Part shown: positions 27,587 through 35,605 of the stretch, in pieces
Layout of the letters: each line of letters starts with the position of its first letter
Position numbering within the stretch: the first letter of the stretch is position 1
NCBI GenBank assembly: GCA_021463505.1
Contig: JAJTYR010000037.1
Location: forward strand, 1-35,735
Direction of reading: 5' to 3'
Length of the DNA: 35,735 nucleotides
From: Burkholderiaceae bacterium
Lineage (GTDB): Bacteria > Pseudomonadota > Gammaproteobacteria > Burkholderiales > Burkholderiaceae_E
Program-made: the position numbers and the translations under genes
The notes under the pieces: generated by a model
Databases searched by the model: none
What the model was told of the DNA's origin: nothing
Seen by the model: only the letters and a program-made list of their open reading frames with translations

Positions 27587-28413
27587 TGGCGAACGATCAG
27601 TCGAACGAGAAGGCTTGCGGATCCGACCGCGTCGCGGCCGAAGCCGCGGAGCCGATCACGCTCACCATCGACGGCGGCATCGCCGTCGCGACGCTGTGCA
27701 GGCCGCCGGTGAACGCCATCGACGACGCCTGGGTCGGGCGGCTGAACCGGGTGCTCGACGCGGTCGAGGCCGACGAGCAGGTGCGCGTGCTGTGGATGCG
27801 CAGCGGGCAGCGTGTCTTTTGCGCCGGCGCCGACCTGGACTTCATGCGTCAGCGCTTCGCCACCGCCGAGGGACGCCGCGCGATGGTCGATTTCACGCGG
27901 CGGCTGCAGCAGGTGTATGCGCGCATCGAGCGCAGCCCCCGCGTGTCGCTGGCCGAGATCGGCGGGCCGGCGCTCGGTGGCGGTTTCGAGCTGGCGCTGG
28001 CCTGCGACCTGCGGGTGGTGGCCGACGAGGCGCGGCTCGGCCTGCCCGAAGCGCGCCTCGGCCTGCTGCCCGCGGCCGGAGGCACGCAACGGATGACGCG
28101 CGTCTGCGGCGAAGCGATCGCGCGCCGGCTGATTCTCGGTGCCGAAGTCGTGCCGGGCGTCGAGGCGACCGGGCTCGGGCTGGCGCAGTGGCATGCGCCG
28201 GCGGCGCAGTTGCGCACGCTGGCCGGAGAAATCGCCGCGCGCATCGCCGCGCTGCCGGTTGCCGCGCTGCGCGAGAGCAAGCGCTGCATCGGGGCGGCGC
28301 TCGACGCGCGCGTGGACGGCTACGAGGCCGAGCTCGAAGGCAGCGGCGCGCTGCTGGCGCTGCACGAGACGCAGGAGCGGGTGCGGCGCTTTCTGGAACG
28401 TGACGCGCCCTGA
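27586..28413 (+). CDS. Enoyl-CoA hydratase/isomerase family protein
   Basis: A 275-residue crotonase with the classical catalytic residues. The oxyanion loop is RVFCAGAD (76-83). GGGFE gives E135 and GLPEARLGLLPAAGGTQR gives E155, matching the two glutamates of enoyl-CoA hydratase. The C-terminal helices with VAALRESKRCI are typical. GAGAGG lies about 8 bases before the ATG, whose A is the last base of the TetR stop (TGATG). Together with the acyl-CoA dehydrogenase and the divergent crotonase it would make part of a beta-oxidation-type route. No 3-hydroxyacyl-CoA dehydrogenase or acyl-CoA ligase is in the window; the BktB thiolase lies 2.8 kb away in a separate unit. Confidence 0.88.
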   Translation: MANDQSNEKACGSDRVAAEAAEPITLTIDGGIAVATLCRPPVNAIDDAWVGRLNRVLDAVEADEQVRVLWMRSGQRVFCAGADLDFMRQRFATAEGRRAMVDFTRRLQQVYARIERSPRVSLAEIGGPALGGGFELALACDLRVVADEARLGLPEARLGLLPAAGGTQRMTRVCGEAIARRLILGAEVVPGVEATGLGLAQWHAPAAQLRTLAGEIAARIAALPVAALRESKRCIGAALDARVDGYEAELEGSGALLALHETQERVRRFLERDAP

Positions 28414-28537
28414 GCCGCACGCGAGCCTGCCGGGGCCCGCATTGCCCGGGTTCGTGCCGCGGCCGCGGGAGCCGGCGGGGGACGGCATCCATTAAGATCG
28501 TACGCTTCACCACGAGCCTCCGGATGCAGCCCGCCGC

Positions 28538-29818
28538 ATGAGCACGAACTTCTCCGAATTCGAACGCGCCCGCAAAGTCCTCGTAGGCGGCGTCAACTCG
28601 GCGGTGCGCGCGTTTCGCGCCGTCGGTGGCACGCCGCGCTTCATCGATCGCGCCGAGGGTGCCTTCCTGTGGGACGTCGAGGGCCGGCGTTACATCGACT
28701 ACCTCGGCTCCTGGGGTCCGATGATCGCCGGCCATGCCCATCCGCGCGTGCTCGCGGCGGTCGAGCGCGCGGCACGCCACGGCCTGTCGTTCGGCGCGCC
28801 CAACGTGATGGAGAGCGAGCTGGCCGAGCGCATCTGTGCGCTGTTCCCGCAGGTCGAGCGCGTGCGCTTCACCAGTTCGGGCACCGAGGCCGCGATGTCG
28901 GCGTTGCGCCTGGCGCGCGGCTACACGCGGCGCGACGCGATCATCAAGTTCGAGGGCTGCTACCACGGCACGGCCGACAGCCTGCTGGTGAAGGCGGGCT
29001 CCGGCGCCCTGGCCTTCGGCACGCCCAGTTCGGCCGGCGTGCCCGACGATCTGGCGCGCCACACGCTGGTTGCCCAGTACAACGATCTGGGCAGCGTCGA
29101 GGCGCTGTTCGCCGCGCACGGCGAACGCATTGCCTGCCTGATCGTCGAGCCGATGCCCGGCAACATGAATCTGATCCTGCCCGCTCCGGGTTTTCTCGCC
29201 GGGTTGCGCGATTTGTGCTCGAAACACGGGGCGCTGCTGGTGTTCGACGAGGTGATGTCGGGTTTTCGCGTGGCGCTGGGCGGTGCGCAGCAACGGGTCG
29301 GTGTGGTGCCCGACCTGTCGGTGTTCGGCAAGGTGATCGGCGGCGGCATGCCGGTGGGCGCGATCGGCGGCCCGGCGGCGGTCATGGAGCTGATGGCGCC
29401 GCTGGGTCCGGTCTACCAGGCGGGCACCCTGTCGGGCAATCCGATCGCGATGGCAGCGGGGCTGGCAACGCTGGACCTGATCGCCGAGCCTGGCTTCTTC
29501 GGGCGGCTCGACGCCGGCTGCGCGCGGCTCGTCGAAGGCTTGAACGCGGCGGCGCGCGAGGCAGGGGTGGCGTTTTGCGCGCAGCATTGCGGCGGGCTGG
29601 CCGGCCTGTACATGCTGGCGGCGCCGCCTGCGAGCTTCGCGCAGGTCCAGCAGCAGGACGTCGAGCGCTTCAAGCGCTTCTATCACCGGATGCTCGACGA
29701 GGGTGTCTACCTGCCACCGTCGCCGGTCGAGGCGTTCTTCTTCTCGGGCGCGCACGCCGATGCCGACGTCGACGCCACCATCGCGGCGGCGCGCCGCGCG
29801 CTGCACGCGCTCGCCTGA
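28538..29818 (+). CDS. hemL: Glutamate-1-semialdehyde 2,1-aminomutase
   Basis: HemL converts glutamate-1-semialdehyde to 5-aminolevulinate, the committed precursor of heme and cobalamin. It is a PLP enzyme of 426 residues. Markers are the start [24 protein letters not shown], the [20 protein letters not shown] block (111-130), the [10 protein letters not shown] region (235-244), and the PLP lysine K265 in [19 protein letters not shown] weak -10-like TAAGAT lies at 28493-28498. The ATG at 28538 has no strong ribosome binding site. The 124 bases before it hold GC-rich inverted repeats but no clear terminator. The MFS gene starts at the last base of the stop. Confidence 0.97.
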   Translation: MSTNFSEFERARKVLVGGVNSAVRAFRAVGGTPRFIDRAEGAFLWDVEGRRYIDYLGSWGPMIAGHAHPRVLAAVERAARHGLSFGAPNVMESELAERICALFPQVERVRFTSSGTEAAMSALRLARGYTRRDAIIKFEGCYHGTADSLLVKAGSGALAFGTPSSAGVPDDLARHTLVAQYNDLGSVEALFAAHGERIACLIVEPMPGNMNLILPAPGFLAGLRDLCSKHGALLVFDEVMSGFRVALGGAQQRVGVVPDLSVFGKVIGGGMPVGAIGGPAAVMELMAPLGPVYQAGTLSGNPIAMAAGLATLDLIAEPGFFGRLDAGCARLVEGLNAAAREAGVAFCAQHCGGLAGLYMLAAPPASFAQVQQQDVERFKRFYHRMLDEGVYLPPSPVEAFFFSGAHADADVDATIAAARRALHALA

Positions 29819-31047
29819 TGGGGGAAGGCACCGCGGCGCGCAAGGCGCCCTCGTACCTGCCGGTGCTGCTGTTCGGCTGCGCGATCCTCGTGGTCTCCAC
29901 CGGTGTGCGCTCGTCGTTCGGCCTGTTCCTGCCGGAGATGACCCAGGCGCGTGGCTGGTCGCGCGAGACCTTCTCGCTGGCGATCGCGCTGCAGAACCTG
30001 ATGTGGGGGCTGGGTGGCTCGTTCCTCGGGGCGATGGCCGACAGGTACGGCTCGATGCGCACGCTGCTGCTGGGCGCGGTGCTCTACGTGGCGGGCTTCC
30101 TCGGCATGGCCTGGGCCGAGAGCGGCGCCGCGCTGTCACTGTCGGCGGGCGTGGTGATGGGCATTGCGATCGGCGGCACCTCGTTCGGCATCGTGCTGGC
30201 GACGCTCGGGCGCATCGTGCCTGCCGGCCAGCGCAGCTTCGCCTTCGGCGTCGGCGTGGCCGCCGGCTCGTTCGGCCAGTTCCTGTTTCTGCCGCTGGCC
30301 GGCAGGCTGATCGCCACGATCGGCTGGCAGGCGGCGCTGTTCGTGCACGCGGCGGTTGTCGCGGCGATCCTGCTGCTGGCGCTGGGCATGCGCGGCGAGC
30401 ACGAGGCGGCGGCGCGCGCCGGGCCGCTGCGCCTGGCCGACGCATTGCGCGGTGCGCTCGCCGACCGCAGTTTCCACCTGATCTTCTGGGGCTACTTCGT
30501 CTGCGGATTGCAGGTGGTATTCATCCAGCTGCACCTGCCGGCCTACCTGCTCGACAAGGGCATGTCGGCCAACATCGGCGCCGCCGCGGTCGCGCTGATC
30601 GGCCTGTTCAACGTGGCGGGCTCGTTCGCCTCGGGAGTGCTCGGGCAGACGTTGTCGCGCAAATGGCTGCTGGCAGGGATCTACGTCGCGCGCTCGGTGG
30701 TGATTGGCCTGTTCCTGCTGGCGCCGCTCAGCCCGCTGTCGGTGTACCTGTTCAGCGCCGCGATCGGTCTGCTGTGGCTGTCCACGGTGCCGCTCACCAA
30801 TGCGCTGGTGGGCCAGCGCTGGGGCGTGCAGTACCTCGGCCTGCTCGGCGGCGTGGTGTTCTTCGGCCACCAGATCGGAAGTTTCCTGGGTGCCTGGCTC
30901 GGCGGCAGGTTTTTCGACCTGTTCGGCAACTACGACTACGCCTGGGCGATGATCATCGCCTTCGGCATGTTCGCTGCCCTGGTGCACGCGCCGATCGACC
31001 AGCGTCCGCTCGGCGCGCCGCGCGCCGCCCAGCCCGCCCGCGCCTGA
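29818..31047 (+). CDS. MFS transporter coupled to hemL
   Basis: A 409-residue major facilitator superfamily transporter with about 12 membrane helices. The loop between helices 2 and 3 carries the A-type motif (GAMADRYGSMR), and the mid-protein cytoplasmic loop is around residues 185-205. The C-terminal half ends GGRFFDLFGNYDYAWAMIIAFGMFAALVHAPI. The ATG shares its A with the hemL stop (TGATG), so translation is probably coupled. The family is that of the oxalate/formate-antiporter-like and monocarboxylate-like MFS proteins by overall look, but the substrate is not known. The hemL link could be accidental; a dedicated heme-precursor or amino-acid substrate is speculation. Confidence 0.85.
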   Translation: MGEGTAARKAPSYLPVLLFGCAILVVSTGVRSSFGLFLPEMTQARGWSRETFSLAIALQNLMWGLGGSFLGAMADRYGSMRTLLLGAVLYVAGFLGMAWAESGAALSLSAGVVMGIAIGGTSFGIVLATLGRIVPAGQRSFAFGVGVAAGSFGQFLFLPLAGRLIATIGWQAALFVHAAVVAAILLLALGMRGEHEAAARAGPLRLADALRGALADRSFHLIFWGYFVCGLQVVFIQLHLPAYLLDKGMSANIGAAAVALIGLFNVAGSFASGVLGQTLSRKWLLAGIYVARSVVIGLFLLAPLSPLSVYLFSAAIGLLWLSTVPLTNALVGQRWGVQYLGLLGGVVFFGHQIGSFLGAWLGGRFFDLFGNYDYAWAMIIAFGMFAALVHAPIDQRPLGAPRAAQPARA

Positions 31048-31058
31048 GGCGGACGCGT

Positions 31059-31078
31059 CGGCACCGGCGCCGGTGCCG
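31059..31078. repeat. 20-bp perfect palindrome after the MFS gene
   Basis: CGGCACCGGCGCCGGTGCCG reads the same on both strands. It starts 12 bases after the MFS stop and could form a GC-rich hairpin in the transcript, though no T-run follows. Confidence 0.7.
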
Positions 31079-31100
31079 GGCGCTGCCACTTCGAGCGCTC

Positions 31101-31170
31101 TCGCTTCGAATCGATGCGTTTTCGCTTGTGGAACGCGTTCCACGAGGCAAAACGCTACATTTCGAAGCGA
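31101..31170. repeat. 70-bp interrupted dyad (nested inverted repeat) between convergent genes
   Basis: Three arm pairs are centred exactly on 31135.5. The outer pair is TCGCTTCGAA (31101-31110) and TTCGAAGCGA (31161-31170). The middle pair is GCGTTTT (31116-31122) and AAAACGC (31149-31155). The core is the perfect palindrome GTGGAACG-CGTTCCAC (31128-31143). Five-base asymmetric spacers separate the arms. It lies between the MFS stop (31047) and the bktB stop (31213). It could be a bidirectional terminator or a protein-binding or mobile repeat; I see no second copy in the window. Confidence 0.85.
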
Positions 31171-31212
31171 ATGCCAGGAGCGCGATCGCAAGAAGCGGGC
31201 GCGGCGACGGCC

Positions 31213-32397
31213 TCAGGGACGCTCGAAGATCGCGGCGATGCCCTGGCCGCCGCCGATGCACATCGTGGCCAGCGCACGGCGCGCGCCGGTGCGCTGCAGT
31301 TCGTACAGGGCCTTCACCGTGATCAGCGCGCCGGTTGCGCCCACCGGGTGACCGATCGAGATGCCCGAGCCGTTCGGGTTCACCCGTGCCGGGTCGAGAT
31401 CGAGCTGGCGCGTCACCGCCAGCGCCTGCGCTGCGAACGCCTCGTTGGCCTCGATCACGTCGATCCCGTGCGCCTTCAACCCGGCACGCTCGAGCGCCTT
31501 GCGCGAGGCCGGCACCGGGCCGATTCCCATGAAGGCCGGATCGACGCCGGCGTGCGCGTACGCAACCAGCCGCGCCAGCGGCGCCAGGCCGCGTGCTTCG
31601 GCCGCGCGCCGCTCCATCAGCACCAGCGCGGCCGCGCCGTCGTTGATGCCCGAGGCGTTGCCCGGCGTCACCGTGCCGTTTTCCTTCACGAACACCGGTG
31701 CGAGCTTGCGCATGCCTTCGATCGTCGCGTCGTGGCGGATGTGCTCGTCGGTGGCGAAGACGGTCGTGCCCTTGCGCGACTTCATCTCGATCGGCAGGAT
31801 CTGCGAAGTGAACCGCCCCTCGCGGGTGGCCAGCGACGCGCGGCGGTGGCTCTCGACGGCGAGCGCGTCCTGGTCTTCGCGCGAGATGCCCCACTTCTTC
31901 GCCACGTTCTCGGCGGTTACGCCCATGTGGATGTTCTGGAACGGGTCGTGCAGCGCGCCGGTCATCATGTCGATGACGCGCGCATCGCCCATCCGCGCGC
32001 CCCAGCGCGCCGCAGGCATCGAGTAGGGGCCGCGGCTCATCACCTCGGCGCCGCCGGCCACTGCTGCATCGGCGTCGCCCAGCAGGATCGCCTGCGCGGC
32101 CGAGACGATGGCCTGCATCCCCGACCCGCACAGCCGGTTCAGCGTCAACGCCGGCACTTCCTGCGACAGGCCGCCTTCGAGCGCGGCCACACGCGCGAGG
32201 TACATGTCGCGCGGCTCGGTGTTGATCACGTGGCCGAACACGACGTGGTGGATGTCGGCGGCGCCCAGCCCCGCGCGGGCGACCGCCTCGCACACCACCA
32301 TCGCGCCCAGTTGGGTGGGCGAATGGTCTTTCAGGCTGCCGCCGAAGGTTCCCACTGCGGTGCGCACGGCGCTGACGACGACGACTTCACGGTTCAT
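31213..32397 (-). CDS. bktB: Beta-ketothiolase (acetyl-CoA acyltransferase), BktB type
   Basis: A 394-residue thiolase that condenses or cleaves 3-ketoacyl-CoA. It matches BktB of Cupriavidus closely as I recall it (start REVVVVSAVRTAVGTFGGSLKD, same length). The catalytic residues are C90 in NRLCGSG, the histidine of ISIGHPVGATG and the C-terminal cysteine of MCIGGGQGIAAIFER. AGGAGG lies 9 bases before the ATG at 32397, a strong ribosome binding site. BktB has a broad substrate range and supports polyhydroxyalkanoate synthesis and beta-oxidation, but no phaB or phaC is in the window. An acetyl-CoA-only thiolase (PhaA) is the alternative. Confidence 0.92.
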   Translation of the reverse strand: MNREVVVVSAVRTAVGTFGGSLKDHSPTQLGAMVVCEAVARAGLGAADIHHVVFGHVINTEPRDMYLARVAALEGGLSQEVPALTLNRLCGSGMQAIVSAAQAILLGDADAAVAGGAEVMSRGPYSMPAARWGARMGDARVIDMMTGALHDPFQNIHMGVTAENVAKKWGISREDQDALAVESHRRASLATREGRFTSQILPIEMKSRKGTTVFATDEHIRHDATIEGMRKLAPVFVKENGTVTPGNASGINDGAAALVLMERRAAEARGLAPLARLVAYAHAGVDPAFMGIGPVPASRKALERAGLKAHGIDVIEANEAFAAQALAVTRQLDLDPARVNPNGSGISIGHPVGATGALITVKALYELQRTGARRALATMCIGGGQGIAAIFERP

Positions 32398-32466
32398 GGC
32401 GAAAACCTCCTGTCGAGTGCCCGGTGGCCAGAGCGGCCCGGGCGATGGATCGATACGGCCACGCGA

Positions 32467-33156
32467 TCAATGCAGGACGGCGGCGCCGGGCAGGCGCCGC
32501 ACTCGTCCGCGGAACAGCGTCTGCAGCACGCGTCGGGTGCCGAGGTTGATCATCGTCTGGCCGATCGAATGCGCTTCGTCGGGGGCGATGTCCAGCGTGA
32601 CGTCCGCGCCGGCGGCGCTCAACCCACGCCAGGCGCGCTCGGCGTGCACCGCCGGCACGAGGCTGTCGAACTCGCCGTGCAGCAGATGGATCGTCGGCGC
32701 GATGCGTTCGTGCGGCGCGACCGGCCGCGCCAGCTGGCCGGCGTACGAGACGACGATCGACGCCAGCCCTGCGTGCGAGCGGGCGAGCTCGAGCGCCAGG
32801 GTGGCGCCCTGCGAGAAGCCCACCACGGCCGTGCGCGCGCCGTCGAGGCCGGTGGCGTGCTGCAGCGCTTCGAGCCGCTGCGCCACGATCGCGCAGGCGC
32901 CCTGGATCCGCGGCTGTCGATCGGCTGATACGCCGCGGCTGTCGAACCAGTCCTTGCCCCGATGCAGCGCGCTGCCGCGCAGCGCCTCGAGGATGGCGAC
33001 CGTGGCCCCGGGGAACTTCAGCTGCCAGGCCCGTGCAACCGGTGCGAAGATCCCGGGGCTCGATCCGGCACCGTGCAGGAACGCGAGCAGGCGACGTGGC
33101 GCCTGCGCCGACAGCGGCGGCAGCTCCAGCCACAAAGGTCCGGCCTGCGGCTTCAC
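32467..33156 (-). CDS. Alpha/beta-hydrolase, carboxylesterase/phospholipase type (YpfH-like)
   Basis: A 229-residue serine esterase with the full triad: S115 in GFSQG, D164 in LLHGEFDSLVP and H196 in DEAHSIG. The oxyanion region FLHGAGSSPGIFAPVARAW is at 26-44. It belongs to the acyl-protein thioesterase/carboxylesterase group of Escherichia coli YpfH and Pseudomonas carboxylesterase II. There is no signal peptide, so it is cytoplasmic. The GTG at 33156 was chosen because it opens the family sequence directly; no good ATG precedes it. It lies 15 bases after the PiT gene stop and is probably cotranscribed with it, but its physiological substrate is not known. Confidence 0.85.
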   Translation of the reverse strand: MKPQAGPLWLELPPLSAQAPRRLLAFLHGAGSSPGIFAPVARAWQLKFPGATVAILEALRGSALHRGKDWFDSRGVSADRQPRIQGACAIVAQRLEALQHATGLDGARTAVVGFSQGATLALELARSHAGLASIVVSYAGQLARPVAPHERIAPTIHLLHGEFDSLVPAVHAERAWRGLSAAGADVTLDIAPDEAHSIGQTMINLGTRRVLQTLFRGRVRRLPGAAVLH

Positions 33157-33171
33157 GGGCTGCGCCTGCGG

Positions 33172-34182
33172 CTACAGGAACCGTGAGCCGGCCCACCAGC
33201 CGAGTGCCGCCATGGCGGCCGAGGCCGGAATGGTGAGAATCCAGGCCCAGACGATGTTGCCCGCCAGCCCCCAGCGCACCGCCGAGAATTTCTGCGATGA
33301 GCCGACGCCGACGATGGCACCGGTGATCGTGTGCGTGGTCGACACCGGAATGCCGAAGCTGGAGGCGATGAACAGCGTGATCGCTCCGCCGGCTTCGGCG
33401 CAGAATCCGCCCACCGGCTTGAGCTTGGTGATCTTCTGTCCCATGGTCTTGACGATACGCCAGCCGCCGAACAGCGTGCCCAGGCCGATCGCGAGGTAGC
33501 ACGACAGCACCACCCAGTAGGGCGGATGGTGCTCGGCGGCCGAACTGGCGCCGGCGGCGATCAGCAGCAGCCAGATGATGCCCATCGTCTTCTGCGCGTC
33601 GTTGCTGCCGTGGCCGATGCTGTAGAGCGCCGACGACACCAGCTGCAGCCGCCGGAACCAGCGATCGGTGCCGCGTGGCGTCGAGCGGAAGAACGCCCAC
33701 GACACGCCCAGCATCAGCGCCGAGCCGAGCACGAAGCCGAGCGTGGGCGAGATGACGATGAACAGCGCCACCTTGCCGATGCCGCTGCCCAGCAGCGAGC
33801 CGGTGCCCGACTTGGCGATCGTCGCCCCGATCAGCCCGCCGATCAGCGCGTGCGAAGAGCTCGACGGGATGCCGAAGCGCCAGGTGATCACGTTCCAGGC
33901 GAGCGCGCCCGCGAGCGCGCCGAAGATCACCACGTGATCGACCACCACGGGATCCACGATGCCCTTGCCGACGGTCGCCGCCACCTTCAGCTCGAACATG
34001 AACAGCGCCAGGAAATTGAAGGTCGCCGCCCACGCCACCGCCTGGTACGGCTTGAGCACGCCGGTCGAGACGATCGTGGCGATCGAGTTCGCCGCGTCGT
34101 GAAAGCCGTTCATGAAATCGAACATCAGCGCCAGCGCGACTAGGCACGCGAGCACCGTGAAGCTGATCTGCAGCGAGGTCAT
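33172..34182 (-). CDS. PiT-family inorganic phosphate transporter
   Basis: A 336-residue membrane transporter of the PiT family, importing metal-phosphate coupled to protons. The N-terminal signature is FDFMNGFHDAANSIATIVSTGVL with its PiT repeat, and the C-terminal copy of the inverted repeat has FGIPVSTTHTITGAIVGVGSSQK. GIPSSSSHALIGGLIGA and SIGHGSNDAQKTMGII are further family blocks. There are about ten membrane segments. It starts with an ATG overlapping the DUF47 gene stop by four bases (ATGA), so the two are translated together. The usual role is low-affinity constitutive phosphate uptake. Confidence 0.95.
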   Translation of the reverse strand: MTSLQISFTVLACLVALALMFDFMNGFHDAANSIATIVSTGVLKPYQAVAWAATFNFLALFMFELKVAATVGKGIVDPVVVDHVVIFGALAGALAWNVITWRFGIPSSSSHALIGGLIGATIAKSGTGSLLGSGIGKVALFIVISPTLGFVLGSALMLGVSWAFFRSTPRGTDRWFRRLQLVSSALYSIGHGSNDAQKTMGIIWLLLIAAGASSAAEHHPPYWVVLSCYLAIGLGTLFGGWRIVKTMGQKITKLKPVGGFCAEAGGAITLFIASSFGIPVSTTHTITGAIVGVGSSQKFSAVRWGLAGNIVWAWILTIPASAAMAALGWWAGSRFL

Positions 34183-34814
34183 GCGTTTTCGAGCACGACG
34201 CCCTCGATCACGTTGGCGACGTCCTCGCACTTGTCGGACACCGCCTCGAGCAGTTCGTAGATGGCCTTGAGCTTGATCAGCTGGCGCACGTCGCTCTCGT
34301 CGCGGAACAGCTTCGACATCGCCGAGCGCATCACCCGGTCGGCATCGGATTCGAGCCGGTCGATCTCGGTGCACAGCTTCAGGATCGCCTCGGCGTTCTC
34401 CATGCTGTCGAGCAGGTTCACCGCGGCCTTGACGCGGTCGCAGCACATCTCGTTGATTTCGGCGAGTTGCTGGGCTTCCGGCGAGATGCGCTGCAGGTCG
34501 TAGAGCATCGCCGACTCGGCCACGTCCTGGATCAGGTCGAGGATGTCGTCCATCTTCGTGATCAGGCTGTGGATGTCGTCGCGGTCGAACGGCGTGATGA
34601 AGGTCTTGTGCAGCAGCGTCACCGTCTCGTGCGTGACCTTGTCGGCGTCCTTCTCGGCGCGGTCGATGGCGTCGATGTGCTGGCGGCGCGCCGCGATGTC
34701 GCCGTAGTCGGTCATCAGCCGCGCCAGTTCGTGGCTGCCGGCGGCGATGTGTTGGGCGTGCTGGTCGAACAGTTCGAAGAAATTGCCCTCGCGGGGCATC
34801 AGGCGTCCGAACAT
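34179..34814 (-). CDS. DUF47/PhoU-like partner of the PiT transporter
   Basis: A 211-residue all-helical protein of the DUF47 (Pit accessory, PhoU-like) family. The helical bundle includes FELFDQHAQHIAAGSHELARL, IDRAEKDADKVTHETVTLLHKTFITPFDRDDIHSLITKMDDILDLIQD and the closing KAIYELLEAVSDKCEDVANVIEGVVLENA. The D/E-rich HxxD and ExxD pattern resembles the metal-binding face of PhoU. DUF47 genes usually precede pit genes, and here the stop overlaps the PiT start, so it probably modulates the transporter. The ATG at 34814 gives the family start MFGRLMPREGNFFELF, with a weak ribosome binding site. Confidence 0.92.
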   Translation of the reverse strand: MFGRLMPREGNFFELFDQHAQHIAAGSHELARLMTDYGDIAARRQHIDAIDRAEKDADKVTHETVTLLHKTFITPFDRDDIHSLITKMDDILDLIQDVAESAMLYDLQRISPEAQQLAEINEMCCDRVKAAVNLLDSMENAEAILKLCTEIDRLESDADRVMRSAMSKLFRDESDVRQLIKLKAIYELLEAVSDKCEDVANVIEGVVLENA

Positions 34815-34874
34815 GCGGAGTTCCCGGGCGGTTGGGTGCCCGGCCGGACGGGAGCGGCGGGCGCAGGAAACGCG

Positions 34875-34908
34875 CTGCGAAGGGTAACAGAAATGCGCGG
34901 CTTCGCAG
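34875..34908 (-). terminator. Inverted repeat after nth, possible weak terminator
   Basis: CTGCGAAG (34875-34882) and CTTCGCAG (34901-34908) are perfect complements with 18 bases between. The structure lies just past the nth stop (minus strand), and a short GTTT follows. It separates nth from the DUF47-PiT unit. Confidence 0.35.
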
Positions 34909-34915
34909 GCGCTTC

Positions 34916-35605
34916 TCAGGGGCGCGCGCCACCGCGGCGACGCGCTGCAGGGGCTCCGCGGGCTGCAGCGGGTGCCGGGGTCTTGAAGCGATGGTCGCAG
35001 AGGTCGGCGATCGGGCAGCGCCAGCATTCGGGTCTGGGCGCCTTGCAGATGTAGCGGCCGTGCAGGATCAGCCAGTGGTGGCAGTCGTGCAGGTATTGCC
35101 GTGGCACGAAGCGCATCAGGCGGTGCTCGACTTCCAGCGGCGTGCGCCCGGTGGCCAGTCCGGTGCGGTTGGCCACGCGGAAGACGTGCGTGTCCACCGC
35201 GATGACCGGCTCGCCGAACGCGACGTTGAGTACCACGTTGGCCGTCTTGCGTCCGACCCCGGGCAGGCGTTCGAGTGCCTCGCGGGTGCGCGGCACCTCG
35301 CCGCCGTGCGCAGCCAGGAGGATCACGCAGGTCTGCACGATGTGCTTCGCCTTCGAACGGTACAACCCGATCGTGTGCACGTATTCGGCCAGCCCCTCGA
35401 CGCCCAGGGCGGTGATGGCCGCGGGGGTGCGGGCAACCCGGAACAGTTCGCGCGTCGCCAGGTTGACGCTGCGATCGGTGGCCTGCGCCGACAGGATCAC
35501 CGCGACCAGCAGCTCGAACGGCGTGCCGAATTCGAGCTCCGTGGCCGGCCTGGGGTTCAGCGCCTTCAGGCGGGCGAAGATCGCGGCGCGCCGTGCCGGA
35601 TTCAA
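34916..35605 (-). CDS. nth: Endonuclease III
   Basis: Nth is a bifunctional DNA glycosylase/AP lyase that removes oxidised pyrimidines. Taking the TTG at 35605 as start gives 229 residues. The catalytic K120 (in LPGVGRKTANVV, the helix-hairpin-helix) and D138 fall at the same numbers as in Escherichia coli, as do the [4Fe-4S] ligands C187, C194, C197 and C203 (C-x6-C-x2-C-x5-C). That agreement supports the TTG start; the open frame upstream is arginine-rich and belongs to the shadow of the preceding gene. The TTG overlaps the stop of the RnfB-like gene (TTGA), which suggests coupling. A basic tail of about 20 residues follows the cluster. Confidence 0.95.
   Translation of the reverse strand: MNPARRAAIFARLKALNPRPATELEFGTPFELLVAVILSAQATDRSVNLATRELFRVARTPAAITALGVEGLAEYVHTIGLYRSKAKHIVQTCVILLAAHGGEVPRTREALERLPGVGRKTANVVLNVAFGEPVIAVDTHVFRVANRTGLATGRTPLEVEHRLMRFVPRQYLHDCHHWLILHGRYICKAPRPECWRCPIADLCDHRFKTPAPAAARGAPAARRRGGARP

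Noticed and set aside
28414-28537. Small gene or RNA in the gap before hemL
   Set aside because: Only GC-rich inverted repeats and a weak -10-like TAAGAT are visible; no coding frame or known RNA structure.
31101-31170. Integron attC recombination site
   Set aside because: The outer arms lack the RYYYAAC and GTTRRRY boxes, and there is no integrase or cassette array nearby.
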